Source of the DNA: Planctomycetota bacterium
Lineage (GTDB): Bacteria > Planctomycetota > Brocadiia > SM23-32
Direction: 5' to 3'
NCBI GenBank assembly: GCA_018400625.1
Contig: JAGYMJ010000339.1
Coordinates: 1 to 16,059 of the forward strand
Length of the DNA stretch: 16,059 bases
Shown here: positions 7,544 to 15,201 of the stretch, one piece after another
Layout of the letters: each line of letters opens with the position of its first letter
Numbering within the stretch: position 1 is the first letter of the stretch
Notes under the pieces: generated by a model
The model's input: the letters and a program-made list of their open reading frames with translations, nothing else
Told to the model about the DNA's origin: nothing
Databases searched by the model: none
Program-made: the position numbers and the translations under genes

Positions 7544-10500
7544 TTAGAGAGATCCCTTTTCTAATCGCAGGTCCAATCCCAATCCTCGTATTTCGTTGGA
7601 TAGGACCTCGAACGCCACGGGAATTCCAGCTTCAAGAACATTTGTTCCTTTAACCATCGACTCATAGATTTTTGTTCTCCCGTCCACATCATCACTTTTG
7701 ACGGTTAACAGTTCCTGCAAAATATTTGCGGCGCCATAAGCTTCTAAGGCCCACACTTCCATCTCACCAAACCTCTGACCGCCGTACCGGGTTTTACCAC
7801 CCAGCGGCTGTTGAGTGATCAGGGAATAAGGTCCCGTCGCCCGGGCATGAACCTTTTCATCAATGAGGTGATCAAGTTTTAACATATACATATAACCTAC
7901 AGTAACTCTCTGGTCAAAAGGTTGCCCGGTGCGCCCATCAAACAGTACCGTCTGGCCGTCTTCCGACAAGCCGGCCTTCTTGAGCAATTCTTGAATTTCT
8001 TCTTCCGTCGCACTGTCAAAAACGGGTGTAACCGCCTGAAATCCAAGCGCCTTCGCCGCCCAGCCTAAGTGGGTTTCCAAAAGCTGTCCGACATTCATTC
8101 TGCTCGGCACTCCCAGGGGATTCAATACGATTTCCACAGGACGCCCGTCTTCTAAAAACGGCATATCTTCTTCGGGCATAATCCTTGCAATAACGCCTTT
8201 ATTACCGTGCCTTCCGGCAATTTTATCGCCGGCACCAAGCTTGCGTTTAGTGGCTATATGCACTCTGACCATTTCCAGAACACCACTGGGAAGCTCATCG
8301 CCCTTGCGCATACGGCTAAGCTTTAGATCCCGTTCACGTACAATTTCGCCGATTTTCTCTTCATATTTGGCATAGGCCTTTGCAACTTTATTGTTTATGC
8401 GTCTGCCCCCAAAGTCCATTTCTTCAACATCAAACTCTTCCGCCATTTTGGCTATAACAGTATCTTCCATTGATTGGCTGATCTGAAAAGTGGTTTGTGT
8501 TTTTTTATCGGTGACGGGGGAGCCGGCAATTTCAGCGACCTTATTGAGTCCTTTCCGGAAAAGATCGGCAATTTTCTTGTTGTATTCAGCTTCAAATGTA
8601 TCAATATTTTTGTCGATCTGTTCCCTTTCATTTTCCGATAAATGAGAGCGACGTTGAAAACGTTCCGTGTTGACGACCACTCCTTCGGTACCGCTGGGGA
8701 CTTTCAATGATTCATTCTTAACATCTTCCCCCGCTTTCCCAAAAATCGCATAAAGCAATTTCTCTTCCGGTGTAAGTTCGCTCCTGCCTTTAGGAGTCAC
8801 CTTACCCACCAGAATATCATTGGATTGAATCCAGGTTCCCTCTTGCACTATACCGTTTTCATCCAGGTGGGCGAGTTGGTTTTCGGGTACATTCGGTATA
8901 TCCTTAGTAAACTCCTCTTTGCCCAGTTTGGTTTCTCTAATCACCGTTTCAAACGACTCTATATGGATAGAAGTGAACACATCCTCTTTCACAACTCGCT
9001 CACTCACTAAAATCGCATCCTCGAAATTGTAGCCTTCCCAGGGCATAAAAGCCGTTAGAAAATTCCTTCCCAATGCAAGCTCACCTTCAGATGTTGACGG
9101 GCCGTCAGCGATAATATCTCCGCCCTCGACCTGATCTCCTGCACTTACTATCGGTTTTTGATTCAAGCAAGTATTTTGATTAAGACTTTCGAATTTCTTC
9201 AGCTTATATTCATCTTCATCATTTATCACTATTTTAGAGGCATCCACATACGTGACCTTACCCGGACTCTCGCTTTTAACCGTCAAGCTGGAATTCCTGG
9301 CTACATCCTTCTCCAATCCGGTTTCAACGATGGCTTGTTCACTTTGAAGCAAGGGCACAGCCTGCCTCTGCATATTGGAGCCCATAAGCGCTCTGTTCGC
9401 ATCGCTATGTTCTAAGAACGGGATCAGGCTTGCGCTTATCCCCACGATCTGATTGGGGGAAACGTCGGCATATTGAACTTCTCTTAAAGGCACTTCAAGA
9501 AAATCACCATTATACCGGGTCATCACGATGTCGTCAGGGGAAGACTGTGTGAGGTTCTGATCGGCAGGTGCGATATAGGCATTTTCCTCCTGATCGGCCC
9601 GCAAATAATGCACTTCGCCTGTCAGTTCTCCATCCTTTACTACGCAGAAGGGGGTGACTAAAAAACCATAATCGTCCACCTGGGAATAGGCGCCCAGTGA
9701 AGTTATTAAACCAACATTAGTTCCTTCCGGCGTTTCAATCGGACAAATTCGTCCATAATGGGAGATGTGCACATCCCTCACATCGAAACCGGCGCGTTTA
9801 CGATTTAACCCGCCGGGCCCCAGGGCACTTAGGCGCCTTTCATGAGTCAACTGACTCAAGGGGTTGGTTTGATCGACTATTTGTGATAATTCTCCGCGAC
9901 CAAAGAAATAGTTTATAGAAGAGCTTATGGCTTTAGCGTTGACCAAACTCCGGGGGCTCAATTTTTCAGTTTTCTTGAAATTCAGCCTTTCCTGGGCCGT
10001 GCGGCTTAAGCGTAAAAAGCCTTTTCGCAGTTCTTCCTGTGCCAACTCGCCGATGCTGCGTACCCTTCGATTACCTAAATGGTCAATATCATCTATCGAA
10101 CCGATACCCTGACGAAGCCCCAGAAGATATTTTATAGCTTTCACAACGTCTTCCGGACGTAAAATTTGATAGTCCGTCGGGATATTCATCTCAAATTTTC
10201 GGTTCATACGGAACCGCCCAACTCCCCCCAACCGGTAGCGATTTTCATCAAAGAACTTATCCCACAGCATTTTCTGTGCTTTTTCAAAATTGAAGGGTGT
10301 CCCGGGACGCAGCCTCCCATAGGTATCCCTTACCGCACTTCTAAAATCATGAGCTTTATCTTCCAGAATCGTGTTTATTATCAGCATATCCGGCTCGCCC
10401 TTGACCACCTCTAATGAAGCCAGGCCGGCTTGTGCCAGTTGCTGGGCCTGCTCATCGGTGATTGTTTCCCCTGCTCGCACAAGAGTCATATCACCGTCTT

Positions 10501-11212
10501 CAAGCTCTACGGTAGCTGCACTGATCTTGTCCCTGAGTTTAGAAGAAGCCGTTCCTTGAGTGAATTTTACAACTTCGATATCGTAAAACAGCTTGATCAG
10601 CGCGTCGTCCGTGGCAAATTCCTCTGACAGGGTTCTGAGCAACAAAGTAGCCGGCATCTTACCGCTTTGGTCAAGTTTACAATTCAGAGTATCCGACCTG
10701 CCCACTTCCATCTCAATCCAGCTTCCACGTTCGGGGATAAGGCGAAAAGAGTGTAAAGTGCGCTCCCCGGACCGTTCTTCTGAAAAATCACAGCCGGGTG
10801 AACGATGCAGCTGCATAACGATAACACGTTCTGAACCATTTATTAAGAACTCGCCGCCGCCAAGCATTGCCGGCATATCACCTAAATAAACGACTTCTTC
10901 CACTGTTTCTTCCTTCTTGTGGAGTCTAACCCTAATATGAAATGGATAGCCGTAAGTTAACCCCAATTGCCGGCATTCATCAGGGGAATAACGGGGATGC
11001 CCCAGAGTATAGCTGACAAACTCGAGGGTAAACCCTTTTTGTTCGTTTTCAATAGGAAAGGTTTCTTCAATGACAGATTGCAGACCGATACTTTCACGCT
11101 TATCAGGGGCAATTTCTCGCTGCAAAAAAGCCCTGTAAGAATCCTTTTGAATCCGTGTTAAGTCCGGAACCCGGTAGCCACTGGAAAGTTTAGAAAAATT
11201 CCTTTTTTTCAT
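7544..11212 (-). CDS. rpoB: DNA-directed RNA polymerase subunit beta
   Basis: The beta subunit forms the other pincer of RNA polymerase and the rifampicin pocket. From the chosen ATG it has 1222 residues, shorter than the 1342 of E. coli because lineage-specific insertions are smaller or absent. The rifampicin region runs from FFGRGELSQIVDQ to LTHERRLSALGPGGL; residues matching E. coli D516, H526 and S531 are present (D447, H457, S462), while F514 and M515 are replaced by I445 and V446. RYGGQRFGEMEVWALEAYGAA near the C-terminus is canonical. An ATG at 11224 is in frame four codons upstream, but the one at 11212 has a GGGGA five bases before it and gives MKKRNFSK, so it is preferred. It follows rplL after a 174-186 nt structured spacer. 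Confidence 0.98.
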   Translation of the reverse strand: MKKRNFSKLSSGYRVPDLTRIQKDSYRAFLQREIAPDKRESIGLQSVIEETFPIENEQKGFTLEFVSYTLGHPRYSPDECRQLGLTYGYPFHIRVRLHKKEETVEEVVYLGDMPAMLGGGEFLINGSERVIVMQLHRSPGCDFSEERSGERTLHSFRLIPERGSWIEMEVGRSDTLNCKLDQSGKMPATLLLRTLSEEFATDDALIKLFYDIEVVKFTQGTASSKLRDKISAATVELEDGDMTLVRAGETITDEQAQQLAQAGLASLEVVKGEPDMLIINTILEDKAHDFRSAVRDTYGRLRPGTPFNFEKAQKMLWDKFFDENRYRLGGVGRFRMNRKFEMNIPTDYQILRPEDVVKAIKYLLGLRQGIGSIDDIDHLGNRRVRSIGELAQEELRKGFLRLSRTAQERLNFKKTEKLSPRSLVNAKAISSSINYFFGRGELSQIVDQTNPLSQLTHERRLSALGPGGLNRKRAGFDVRDVHISHYGRICPIETPEGTNVGLITSLGAYSQVDDYGFLVTPFCVVKDGELTGEVHYLRADQEENAYIAPADQNLTQSSPDDIVMTRYNGDFLEVPLREVQYADVSPNQIVGISASLIPFLEHSDANRALMGSNMQRQAVPLLQSEQAIVETGLEKDVARNSSLTVKSESPGKVTYVDASKIVINDEDEYKLKKFESLNQNTCLNQKPIVSAGDQVEGGDIIADGPSTSEGELALGRNFLTAFMPWEGYNFEDAILVSERVVKEDVFTSIHIESFETVIRETKLGKEEFTKDIPNVPENQLAHLDENGIVQEGTWIQSNDILVGKVTPKGRSELTPEEKLLYAIFGKAGEDVKNESLKVPSGTEGVVVNTERFQRRSHLSENEREQIDKNIDTFEAEYNKKIADLFRKGLNKVAEIAGSPVTDKKTQTTFQISQSMEDTVIAKMAEEFDVEEMDFGGRRINNKVAKAYAKYEEKIGEIVRERDLKLSRMRKGDELPSGVLEMVRVHIATKRKLGAGDKIAGRHGNKGVIARIMPEEDMPFLEDGRPVEIVLNPLGVPSRMNVGQLLETHLGWAAKALGFQAVTPVFDSATEEEIQELLKKAGLSEDGQTVLFDGRTGQPFDQRVTVGYMYMLKLDHLIDEKVHARATGPYSLITQQPLGGKTRYGGQRFGEMEVWALEAYGAANILQELLTVKSDDVDGRTKIYESMVKGTNVLEAGIPVAFEVLSNEIRGLGLDLRLEKGSL

Positions 11213-11258
11213 ATCAGTCCCCATCTTTTAAGGCAATAATGTTCTTGTTCTTTACTCT

Positions 11259-11358
11259 AAAAAAGCTATATCTATCCCTTATAAAAGGATTGATATGGAG
11301 TTGTTACGCTTGAAAAAGCCACTGAATACCTGACAAACTCCATCAGGATATATCTCAG
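11259..11358 (-). promoter_or_regulatory. Candidate attenuator in the rplL-rpoB spacer
   Basis: Three stems can be drawn in transcript order. Stem A pairs CCTGA with TCAGG (11343-11347 with 11329-11333) around a nine-base loop and can extend outward with bulges to 11322-11358. Stem B pairs TGGAGTT with AACTCCA (11336-11342 with 11296-11302), plus two more pairs past a bulge. The first arm of B is the loop of A, so A and B exclude one another. Stem C is an ATCCTTT/AGGGAT-type stem (11274-11290) with a three-base loop, followed 9 nt later by six U (11264 to 11259). The E. coli rplL-rpoB junction also carries an attenuator. The pairings are visible; switching is inferred. Confidence 0.4.
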
Positions 11359-11398
11359 CAGAGAGACGCAAAGATTTATGACCGTGCTGAAAAAACAG

Positions 11399-11851
11399 TC
11401 ACTCAGCGGGCTGAATCTCGACGGTTCCCCCTGCCTCTTCTATTGTTTTTGCACATTCCTCAGCATCTTCCTTAGGAATGGACTCTTTGATCGCAGCGGG
11501 GGCGTCTTCTACTACTTGTTTTGCTTCTTTAAGAGCGAGGTCCGTAACGGAACGCACCGCCTTAATGACCTGGATTTTTTTATCGCCGAAATCTTTGAGC
11601 ACAACATTAAAAGATACGGGTTCTTCATCCTCTTCTTCGCCGGCTTCTGCTCCGGCGGCGGCGGGCATAGCCCCCATAGCCATACCGGCCATAGGCGAAG
11701 CCTGGACATTAAAACGTTCTTCAAATGCTTCAACAAGTTCAGAAAGCTCAAGCAATGTAAACTCACTAACTTTATCCAATATTTCCGTTACCTTAGGGGA
11801 AAACTCCTTCTTTTCTATCTGTTCATCTTTTTCTTCTACTGCTTCAGACAT
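11399..11851 (-). CDS. rplL: 50S ribosomal protein L7/L12
   Basis: L12 is the multi-copy stalk protein that recruits and activates EF-Tu, EF-G and other GTPases. At 150 residues it exceeds the usual 120-130 because of an acidic N-terminal extension (about residues 1-16) and an acidic hinge (E69 to E77). The dimerisation domain covers about 17-50, an Ala/Gly/Met hinge about 51-78, and the factor-binding domain about 79-150. In the factor-binding helix the usual TGLGLKEAK reads TDLALKEAK (103-111), so both helix glycines are replaced. An AGGAGA ribosome site lies nine bases before the ATG. It is 63 nt after rplJ, its stalk partner, and 174-186 nt before rpoB. Confidence 0.97.
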   Translation of the reverse strand: MSEAVEEKDEQIEKKEFSPKVTEILDKVSEFTLLELSELVEAFEERFNVQASPMAGMAMGAMPAAAGAEAGEEEDEEPVSFNVVLKDFGDKKIQVIKAVRSVTDLALKEAKQVVEDAPAAIKESIPKEDAEECAKTIEEAGGTVEIQPAE

Positions 11852-11914
11852 GATTAAAAATCTCCTGTACTAAAAAAATGTTAATCTTTCCTACACATCA
11901 AAAAAACAATTTAT

Positions 11915-12445
11915 TCACTGGCTTTCACTTTCTTTCTTTTCTTTAATTTGATTAAGCACCAAAGCCAGCCTGTTGATTGTATTATTCAAGGCATTCGCCA
12001 ATTTTTGGGCTGGTGAGCTGATAAGTGCAATAGTTTGACTCAGAAGGACATCTCTATCCGGAATATCAGCAAGCTTACTTACTGCCGGTTCATTCAATAC
12101 TTTCCCTTCCGCATAACCCCCTAAAACGGTAAATGAAGGGAAATCTTCCCTGACCGAATTAACAGCTTTAGCCGCTTTAACCGGGTCGGGCCCCATAATC
12201 ATAGCTGCAGGCCCGTTCAGACAGCTCTTAAGATCGGAATATCCGAGTTTCTCCAGACTAAGAGCTATTAAACGGTTGCGCACTACAAACATGTTGCTCT
12301 CATGTTCACTTAACTTCATACGCACATCATTGGTAGCATTAGCACCCAATCCCTGATATTGCACAACAACACAGCCTCGCTCACCGAGATCGGAAAACTT
12401 CTCTTCATATTCCTTAATCATCAACTCTTTAATTTGCCGCGACAT
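11915..12445 (-). CDS. rplJ: 50S ribosomal protein L10
   Basis: L10 anchors the L12 dimers to the 23S rRNA stalk base through its C-terminal helix. From the chosen start it has 176 residues beginning MSRQIKELMIKEYEEKFSDL, a normal length. VVVQYQGLGANATNDVRMKL matches the usual N-terminal domain pattern, NRLIALSLEKLGY corresponds to the conserved KNTL segment, and the C-terminal helix (about 130-176) carries the L12-binding region. The frame stays open to 12517, but the ATG at 12445 has a GGGTGA ribosome site four bases upstream and matches family N-termini, so the 24 extra codons are rejected. It is 78 nt after rplA. L10-L12 normally represses its own mRNA leader, and this spacer is the place to look for that site. 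Confidence 0.96.
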   Translation of the reverse strand: MSRQIKELMIKEYEEKFSDLGERGCVVVQYQGLGANATNDVRMKLSEHESNMFVVRNRLIALSLEKLGYSDLKSCLNGPAAMIMGPDPVKAAKAVNSVREDFPSFTVLGGYAEGKVLNEPAVSKLADIPDRDVLLSQTIALISSPAQKLANALNNTINRLALVLNQIKEKKESESQ

Positions 12446-12523
12446 AATTTCACCCAGTCCTGAATACTCGTTAAAATATACAAAAAGCAAAAGAGACGAA
12501 TTAACATAATAAAACAACTTGAC

Positions 12524-13207
12524 TCAGATTTTTAGCTTTATACCAGGCCCCATTGTGGAGGACAATACAGCTTTCTCCAGGAAACGGTGTCCCACTCCCG
12601 GCGGCCTCAGCGATTGCAAACTCTGGAAAACGGCTACAATATTCTCTTCAAGTTTACCTATACCGAAAGAGAGTTTCCCCACTGGAATATGAACATTACC
12701 TCCGTCATCATTCCTGATCTCTACTTTCCCGGCCTTAAAGTCCGCCACGGCAGATTCCACATCCTCACATAAAGTCCCGTTTTTGGGACTCGGCATCAAT
12801 CCTCTGGGACCCAAGAAACGCCCGAGTTTGCCAATTTTACGCATCATTGGAGGGGTTGCAAGAGCCACATCGAAATCCATCCATCCATCTTCCACCTTGG
12901 CAACCAAGTCATCACTGCCGACAAAATCGGCGCCGGCGGATCGGGCGAAATCCGCATCATCTCCTTCTGCAAAAACGGCAACTTGGACAGATTTCCCCGT
13001 CCCGTTGGGTAGGCCGACAGAAGTCCTGACCTGTTGATCGCTGTTTTTAGGGTTTATACCTAAACGAACCGAGATTTCGACAGTTTCATCAAAACCGGGC
13101 TTAGGAAATGATTTTAATAAATTTATCGCTTCGGAAATATCATAATCATTGTCCTTGTTGAATTTAGATTCGGCTTCTTTAAATCTTTTGCTTCTTTTAT
13201 TCGCCAT
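12524..13207 (-). CDS. rplA: 50S ribosomal protein L1
   Basis: L1 forms the mobile stalk next to the E site and helps release deacylated tRNA; in many bacteria it represses the L11-L1 mRNA. The 227 residues include the expected core GRFLGPRGLMPSPKNGT and end with VLSSTMGPGIKLKI. The start is the ATG at 13207 (MANKRSKRF): an AAGGAG lies six bases before it. A TTG two codons upstream is in frame but abuts the AAGGAG and is rejected. The gene lies 48 nt after rplK and 78 nt before rplJ, the standard order. Nothing unusual is seen apart from a somewhat short C-terminal tail. Confidence 0.97.
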   Translation of the reverse strand: MANKRSKRFKEAESKFNKDNDYDISEAINLLKSFPKPGFDETVEISVRLGINPKNSDQQVRTSVGLPNGTGKSVQVAVFAEGDDADFARSAGADFVGSDDLVAKVEDGWMDFDVALATPPMMRKIGKLGRFLGPRGLMPSPKNGTLCEDVESAVADFKAGKVEIRNDDGGNVHIPVGKLSFGIGKLEENIVAVFQSLQSLRPPGVGHRFLEKAVLSSTMGPGIKLKI

Positions 13208-13213
13208 TTTCAA

Positions 13214-13219
13214 CTCCTT
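13214..13219 (-). promoter_or_regulatory. Ribosome binding site that fixes the rplA start
   Basis: The minus strand reads AAGGAG, then TTGAAA, then ATG. The six-base spacing selects the ATG at 13207. The TTG at 13213, directly against the AAGGAG, has no room to be used. Confidence 0.8.
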
Positions 13220-13255
13220 AGTTACTTTTCTTAAACACTTATACCTAAAACCAAT

Positions 13256-13696
13256 TTAATCAGTGACTTCAATACCACAGCTTCTGGCAGTGCCGGCTAT
13301 CACATTTGCAGCAGCATCGAGGTCTTTGGAATTGAGATCGGCCATTTTTTTTTCTGCAATTTCGCGTACTTGCCCCCTGCTGATTGAACCGACGCTCTCT
13401 TTACCGGTTAAGCCCGACCCTTTAGCAACCTGGGCCGCCTGCTTTATAAGGTAAGAAGCCGGTGGAGTTTTAACATCAAAATCAAAAGACCCGTTCTGAT
13501 AGACCCTCACCTCAACAGGCAACGGAACTCCCATTTGATCGCTGGTCTTTTCGTTGACCATACTTATAAATTGGCCGATATTGACATTATGCTGACTCAA
13601 CGCGGGCCCGAGCGGAGGAGCCGGGTTAGCCTGTCCACCAACAACTTCTACTTTTAATACCGCTTTAGGTTGTGCTTTTTTCTTTTTTTTAGCCAT
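13256..13696 (-). CDS. rplK: 50S ribosomal protein L11
   Basis: L11 binds the GTPase-associated region of 23S rRNA at the base of the stalk and is needed for RelA activation; it is the target site of thiostrepton. The 146 residues start MAKKKKKAQPKAVLKVEV. The flexible N-terminal domain holds the proline-rich GQANPAPPLGPALSQHNVNI, and the RNA-binding C-terminal domain ends with GTARSCGIEV. The lysine run KKKKK at 3-7 is a little longer than usual. It begins 16 nt after the nusG stop, and those 16 nt contain no Shine-Dalgarno, so initiation may depend on coupling to nusG translation. Confidence 0.98.
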   Translation of the reverse strand: MAKKKKKAQPKAVLKVEVVGGQANPAPPLGPALSQHNVNIGQFISMVNEKTSDQMGVPLPVEVRVYQNGSFDFDVKTPPASYLIKQAAQVAKGSGLTGKESVGSISRGQVREIAEKKMADLNSKDLDAAANVIAGTARSCGIEVTD

Positions 13697-13712
13697 AATT
13701 AGTTATTTGTGC

Positions 13713-14261
13713 TTATGCAAGTTCAACTTGCCAGTAATTTAACTCCACAGGAGTAGGTCTGTTAAATACCTGGATGACGACTTTAATCCGCCCGGTCGTA
13801 CGATTAACCTCTTCCACTTGCCCTTTCATATCATGAAACGGCCCTTCATTTATCTCTACCATATCACCTTCTTCGAACGCAATTTCCAGATGGGGCTCTT
13901 CCTCATCCTCTTCTTCTGCCTGGCCGATTAAGCGATTGACTTCTTCATTCCCCAGCGGAACCGGCCCTTCCCCGCCGATGAAATCTCCGACACCGGCTGA
14001 TTCATTGATCAAAAACCATACAGCATCCGGTATTTCTTCGTCTTCAGTTACCGAGATTTCCATCAACACATAGCCGGGAAAAAGCTTTCTCTCCACCTGT
14101 TTTCTCTTTCCTCCCCGGATCTCGGCAATCTGCTGGGTAGGAACCATGACGGCTGTAACAACCTCGTCCAATCCTTCTTCTGCTATATTATTACGGAGGC
14201 CGGCACAAACCTCTTCCTCTCTATTGCTCTGAACTCTTAAGACATACCATTGCTTGGGCAC
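13713..14261 (-). CDS. nusG: Transcription elongation factor NusG
   Basis: NusG bridges the RNA polymerase clamp through its N-terminal domain and ribosomal S10 or Rho through its C-terminal KOW domain. The 182 residues begin with QWYVLRVQSNREEEV. The NGN domain spans about 4-112 with FPGYVLMEI at 61-69. A short acidic linker, EEEDEEEP (116-123), precedes the KOW domain (about 128-182), which ends TPVELNYWQVELA. The GDFIGGEG stretch and the YWQVE ending recall Planctomycetota NusG. The start is GTG, chosen because AAAAGGTGA lies four bases upstream and the next residues match the family. It is 133 nt after secE and 16 nt before rplK. Confidence 0.96.
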   Translation of the reverse strand: MPKQWYVLRVQSNREEEVCAGLRNNIAEEGLDEVVTAVMVPTQQIAEIRGGKRKQVERKLFPGYVLMEISVTEDEEIPDAVWFLINESAGVGDFIGGEGPVPLGNEEVNRLIGQAEEEDEEEPHLEIAFEEGDMVEINEGPFHDMKGQVEEVNRTTGRIKVVIQVFNRPTPVELNYWQVELA

Positions 14262-14265
14262 TTTA

Positions 14266-14274
14266 TCACCTTTT
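14266..14274 (-). promoter_or_regulatory. Ribosome binding site supporting the GTG start of nusG
   Basis: AAAAGGTGA ends four bases before GTG at 14261 on the minus strand. It is a good anti-Shine-Dalgarno match and supports the non-ATG start. Confidence 0.75.
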
Positions 14275-14285
14275 TATATCAATTC

Positions 14286-14384
14286 GATTTCCAGAAATCT
14301 CTAACAAACACTATCTACCTATCATTGCTGTAATTTGGAACCCAAATAAAAGATAATTAACCCCATCCCCCTTCAGGTTTAATT
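14286..14384 (-). promoter_or_regulatory. Inverted repeats in the secE-nusG spacer
   Basis: Three inverted repeats fill this 133-nt gap. The first pairs AATTAA(A)CC with GGTTAATT (14376-14384 with 14355-14362). The second is ATTTGG-GTT-CCAAAT, a perfect six-base-pair stem (14333-14347). The third is GATTTC-TG-GAAATC, a 14-bp near-palindrome (14286-14299). The first two are AU-rich and are followed by short U stretches. They could mark RNA processing or a protein site in the nusG leader. The symmetry is visible; no role is shown. Confidence 0.3.
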
Positions 14385-14394
14385 TGCGGAAACA

Positions 14395-14841
14395 TCAGAT
14401 CGGAAGGACCCTCAAACTTCTCATCGTATATGACACGACATAATCAACCGAATAGATCAGCCCCCCAATAACCAAAATGCAAACTATCACGACTATGGTA
14501 TATCGCCTGATTTCTTCACGTCCCGGCCAGGATACCTTCTTTAATTCATTTTCCGTATCAATCAGCAGGTCAACAAAGGCTGCGGAAGTCTTATCCAAAG
14601 AGCTCAATCCCGTCTTATAAGCACAAGCAAAAAGGAGAGCCACGAGCCCAAAGACCACAAAAAGCAAAGCCCCCCATATGGCTCCATAAGGGACACTCAC
14701 CCCCATCAACATGAAAGACCTTCCTAATCCGATAAATTGGGTCGCTCGCCACGCTGCAAACAAGAGCAGAACGCCTATGGCTGCTCCGACCGACAGACGG
14801 GCATATTTACCCTGCTTGGGTTTATATGGTGTAAAATTCAT
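14395..14841 (-). CDS. secE: Preprotein translocase subunit SecE
   Basis: SecE clamps the two halves of SecY in the inner-membrane export channel. Many bacteria have a SecE of about 60 residues with one membrane helix. This one has 148 residues and three predicted helices (about 16-38, 52-74 and 114-136), like E. coli and Planctomycetota. The conserved cytoplasmic amphipathic segment is DTENELKKVSWPGREEIRRY (95-114), followed by the essential last helix. The start is the ATG at 14841, with a TAAGG about ten bases upstream. It lies between tRNA-Trp and nusG, its usual neighbours. Confidence 0.93.
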   Translation of the reverse strand: MNFTPYKPKQGKYARLSVGAAIGVLLLFAAWRATQFIGLGRSFMLMGVSVPYGAIWGALLFVVFGLVALLFACAYKTGLSSLDKTSAAFVDLLIDTENELKKVSWPGREEIRRYTIVVIVCILVIGGLIYSVDYVVSYTMRSLRVLPI

Positions 14842-14903
14842 GGCAGTAAAGCCTTAATATCTGAAGAAAACAAAATTTAGCATGCATCCACTTCATCAGG
14901 CAT

Positions 14904-14979
14904 TGGCAGGCCAGGAGGGACTCGAACCCCCAACCGCCGGTTTTGGAAACCGGTGCTCTTCCGGTTGAGCTACTGGCCT
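14904..14979 (-). tRNA. tRNA-Trp (anticodon CCA)
   Basis: The minus strand folds into a full cloverleaf of 76 nt including an encoded CCA end. The acceptor stem pairs AGGCCAG with CTGGCCT, followed by discriminator G and CCA. The D stem is GCTC/GAGC with GG in the loop. The anticodon stem CCGGT/ACCGG encloses TTCCAAA, giving anticodon CCA, which reads UGG. The T stem GGGGG/CCCTC encloses TTCGAGT. G as discriminator is standard for bacterial tRNA-Trp. It sits between rpmG and secE, the common tuf-tRNA-Trp-secE-nusG arrangement, and is probably cut from a shared transcript. Confidence 0.97.
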
Positions 14980-15032
14980 AACCATCCCCCCAACAAAAGG
15001 AGCATCCCGGTTAGTTTCAACCAAATATAGTC

Positions 15033-15182
15033 CTACTTTTTCGTTTCCTTATGCACAGTATGGGTTCTGCAAGCGGAACAGTATTTCTTCAATTCCAACT
15101 TATCCGTATTCTCCCGACTTCGGGAGGTACGATAGTTCTCCCGCTTGCAATCATCACACCTTAATGTTAGATCAATTCTCAT
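15033..15182 (-). CDS. rpmG: 50S ribosomal protein L33
   Basis: L33 is a small protein of the large subunit near the E site. The frame encodes 49 residues beginning MRIDLTLRCDDCKRENYRTS and ending with KETKK. Two CxxC pairs (C9/C12 and C35/C38) make this the zinc-binding form. The segment KYCSACRTHTVHKETK is diagnostic. It starts 19 nt after the tuf stop and ends 53 nt before tRNA-Trp, the usual tuf-rpmG-tRNA-secE order. The ribosome site is weak: AAGTGGG about nine bases before the ATG. Confidence 0.96.
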   Translation of the reverse strand: MRIDLTLRCDDCKRENYRTSRSRENTDKLELKKYCSACRTHTVHKETKK

Positions 15183-15201
15183 ATTTTAGACCCACTTCAC
15201 G

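Noticed and set aside
11213..11224. Upstream ATG for rpoB giving MGTDMKKRNF
   Set aside because: Possible, but the ATG at 11212 has a better placed GGGGA. The difference is four residues and does not affect the identification.
11378..11857. Plus-strand open frames of 159 and 131 codons across rplL
   Set aside because: They are the antisense of a certain gene. The translations are low-complexity (Phe, Cys and Ser rich) and mirror the Ala/Glu-rich L12 codons.
12446..12517. 24-codon N-terminal extension of rplJ
   Set aside because: It reads MFYYVNSSLLLFVYFNEYSG, unlike any L10. The ATG at 12445 has a GGGTGA ribosome site and gives a family-typical start.
12446..12523. Promoter for rplJ-rplL (TTAATT-18-TATATT) in the rplA-rplJ gap
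   Set aside because: The -35 match is poor and the region is simply AT-rich. An rplJ promoter is common in other bacteria, but the sequence alone does not support one.
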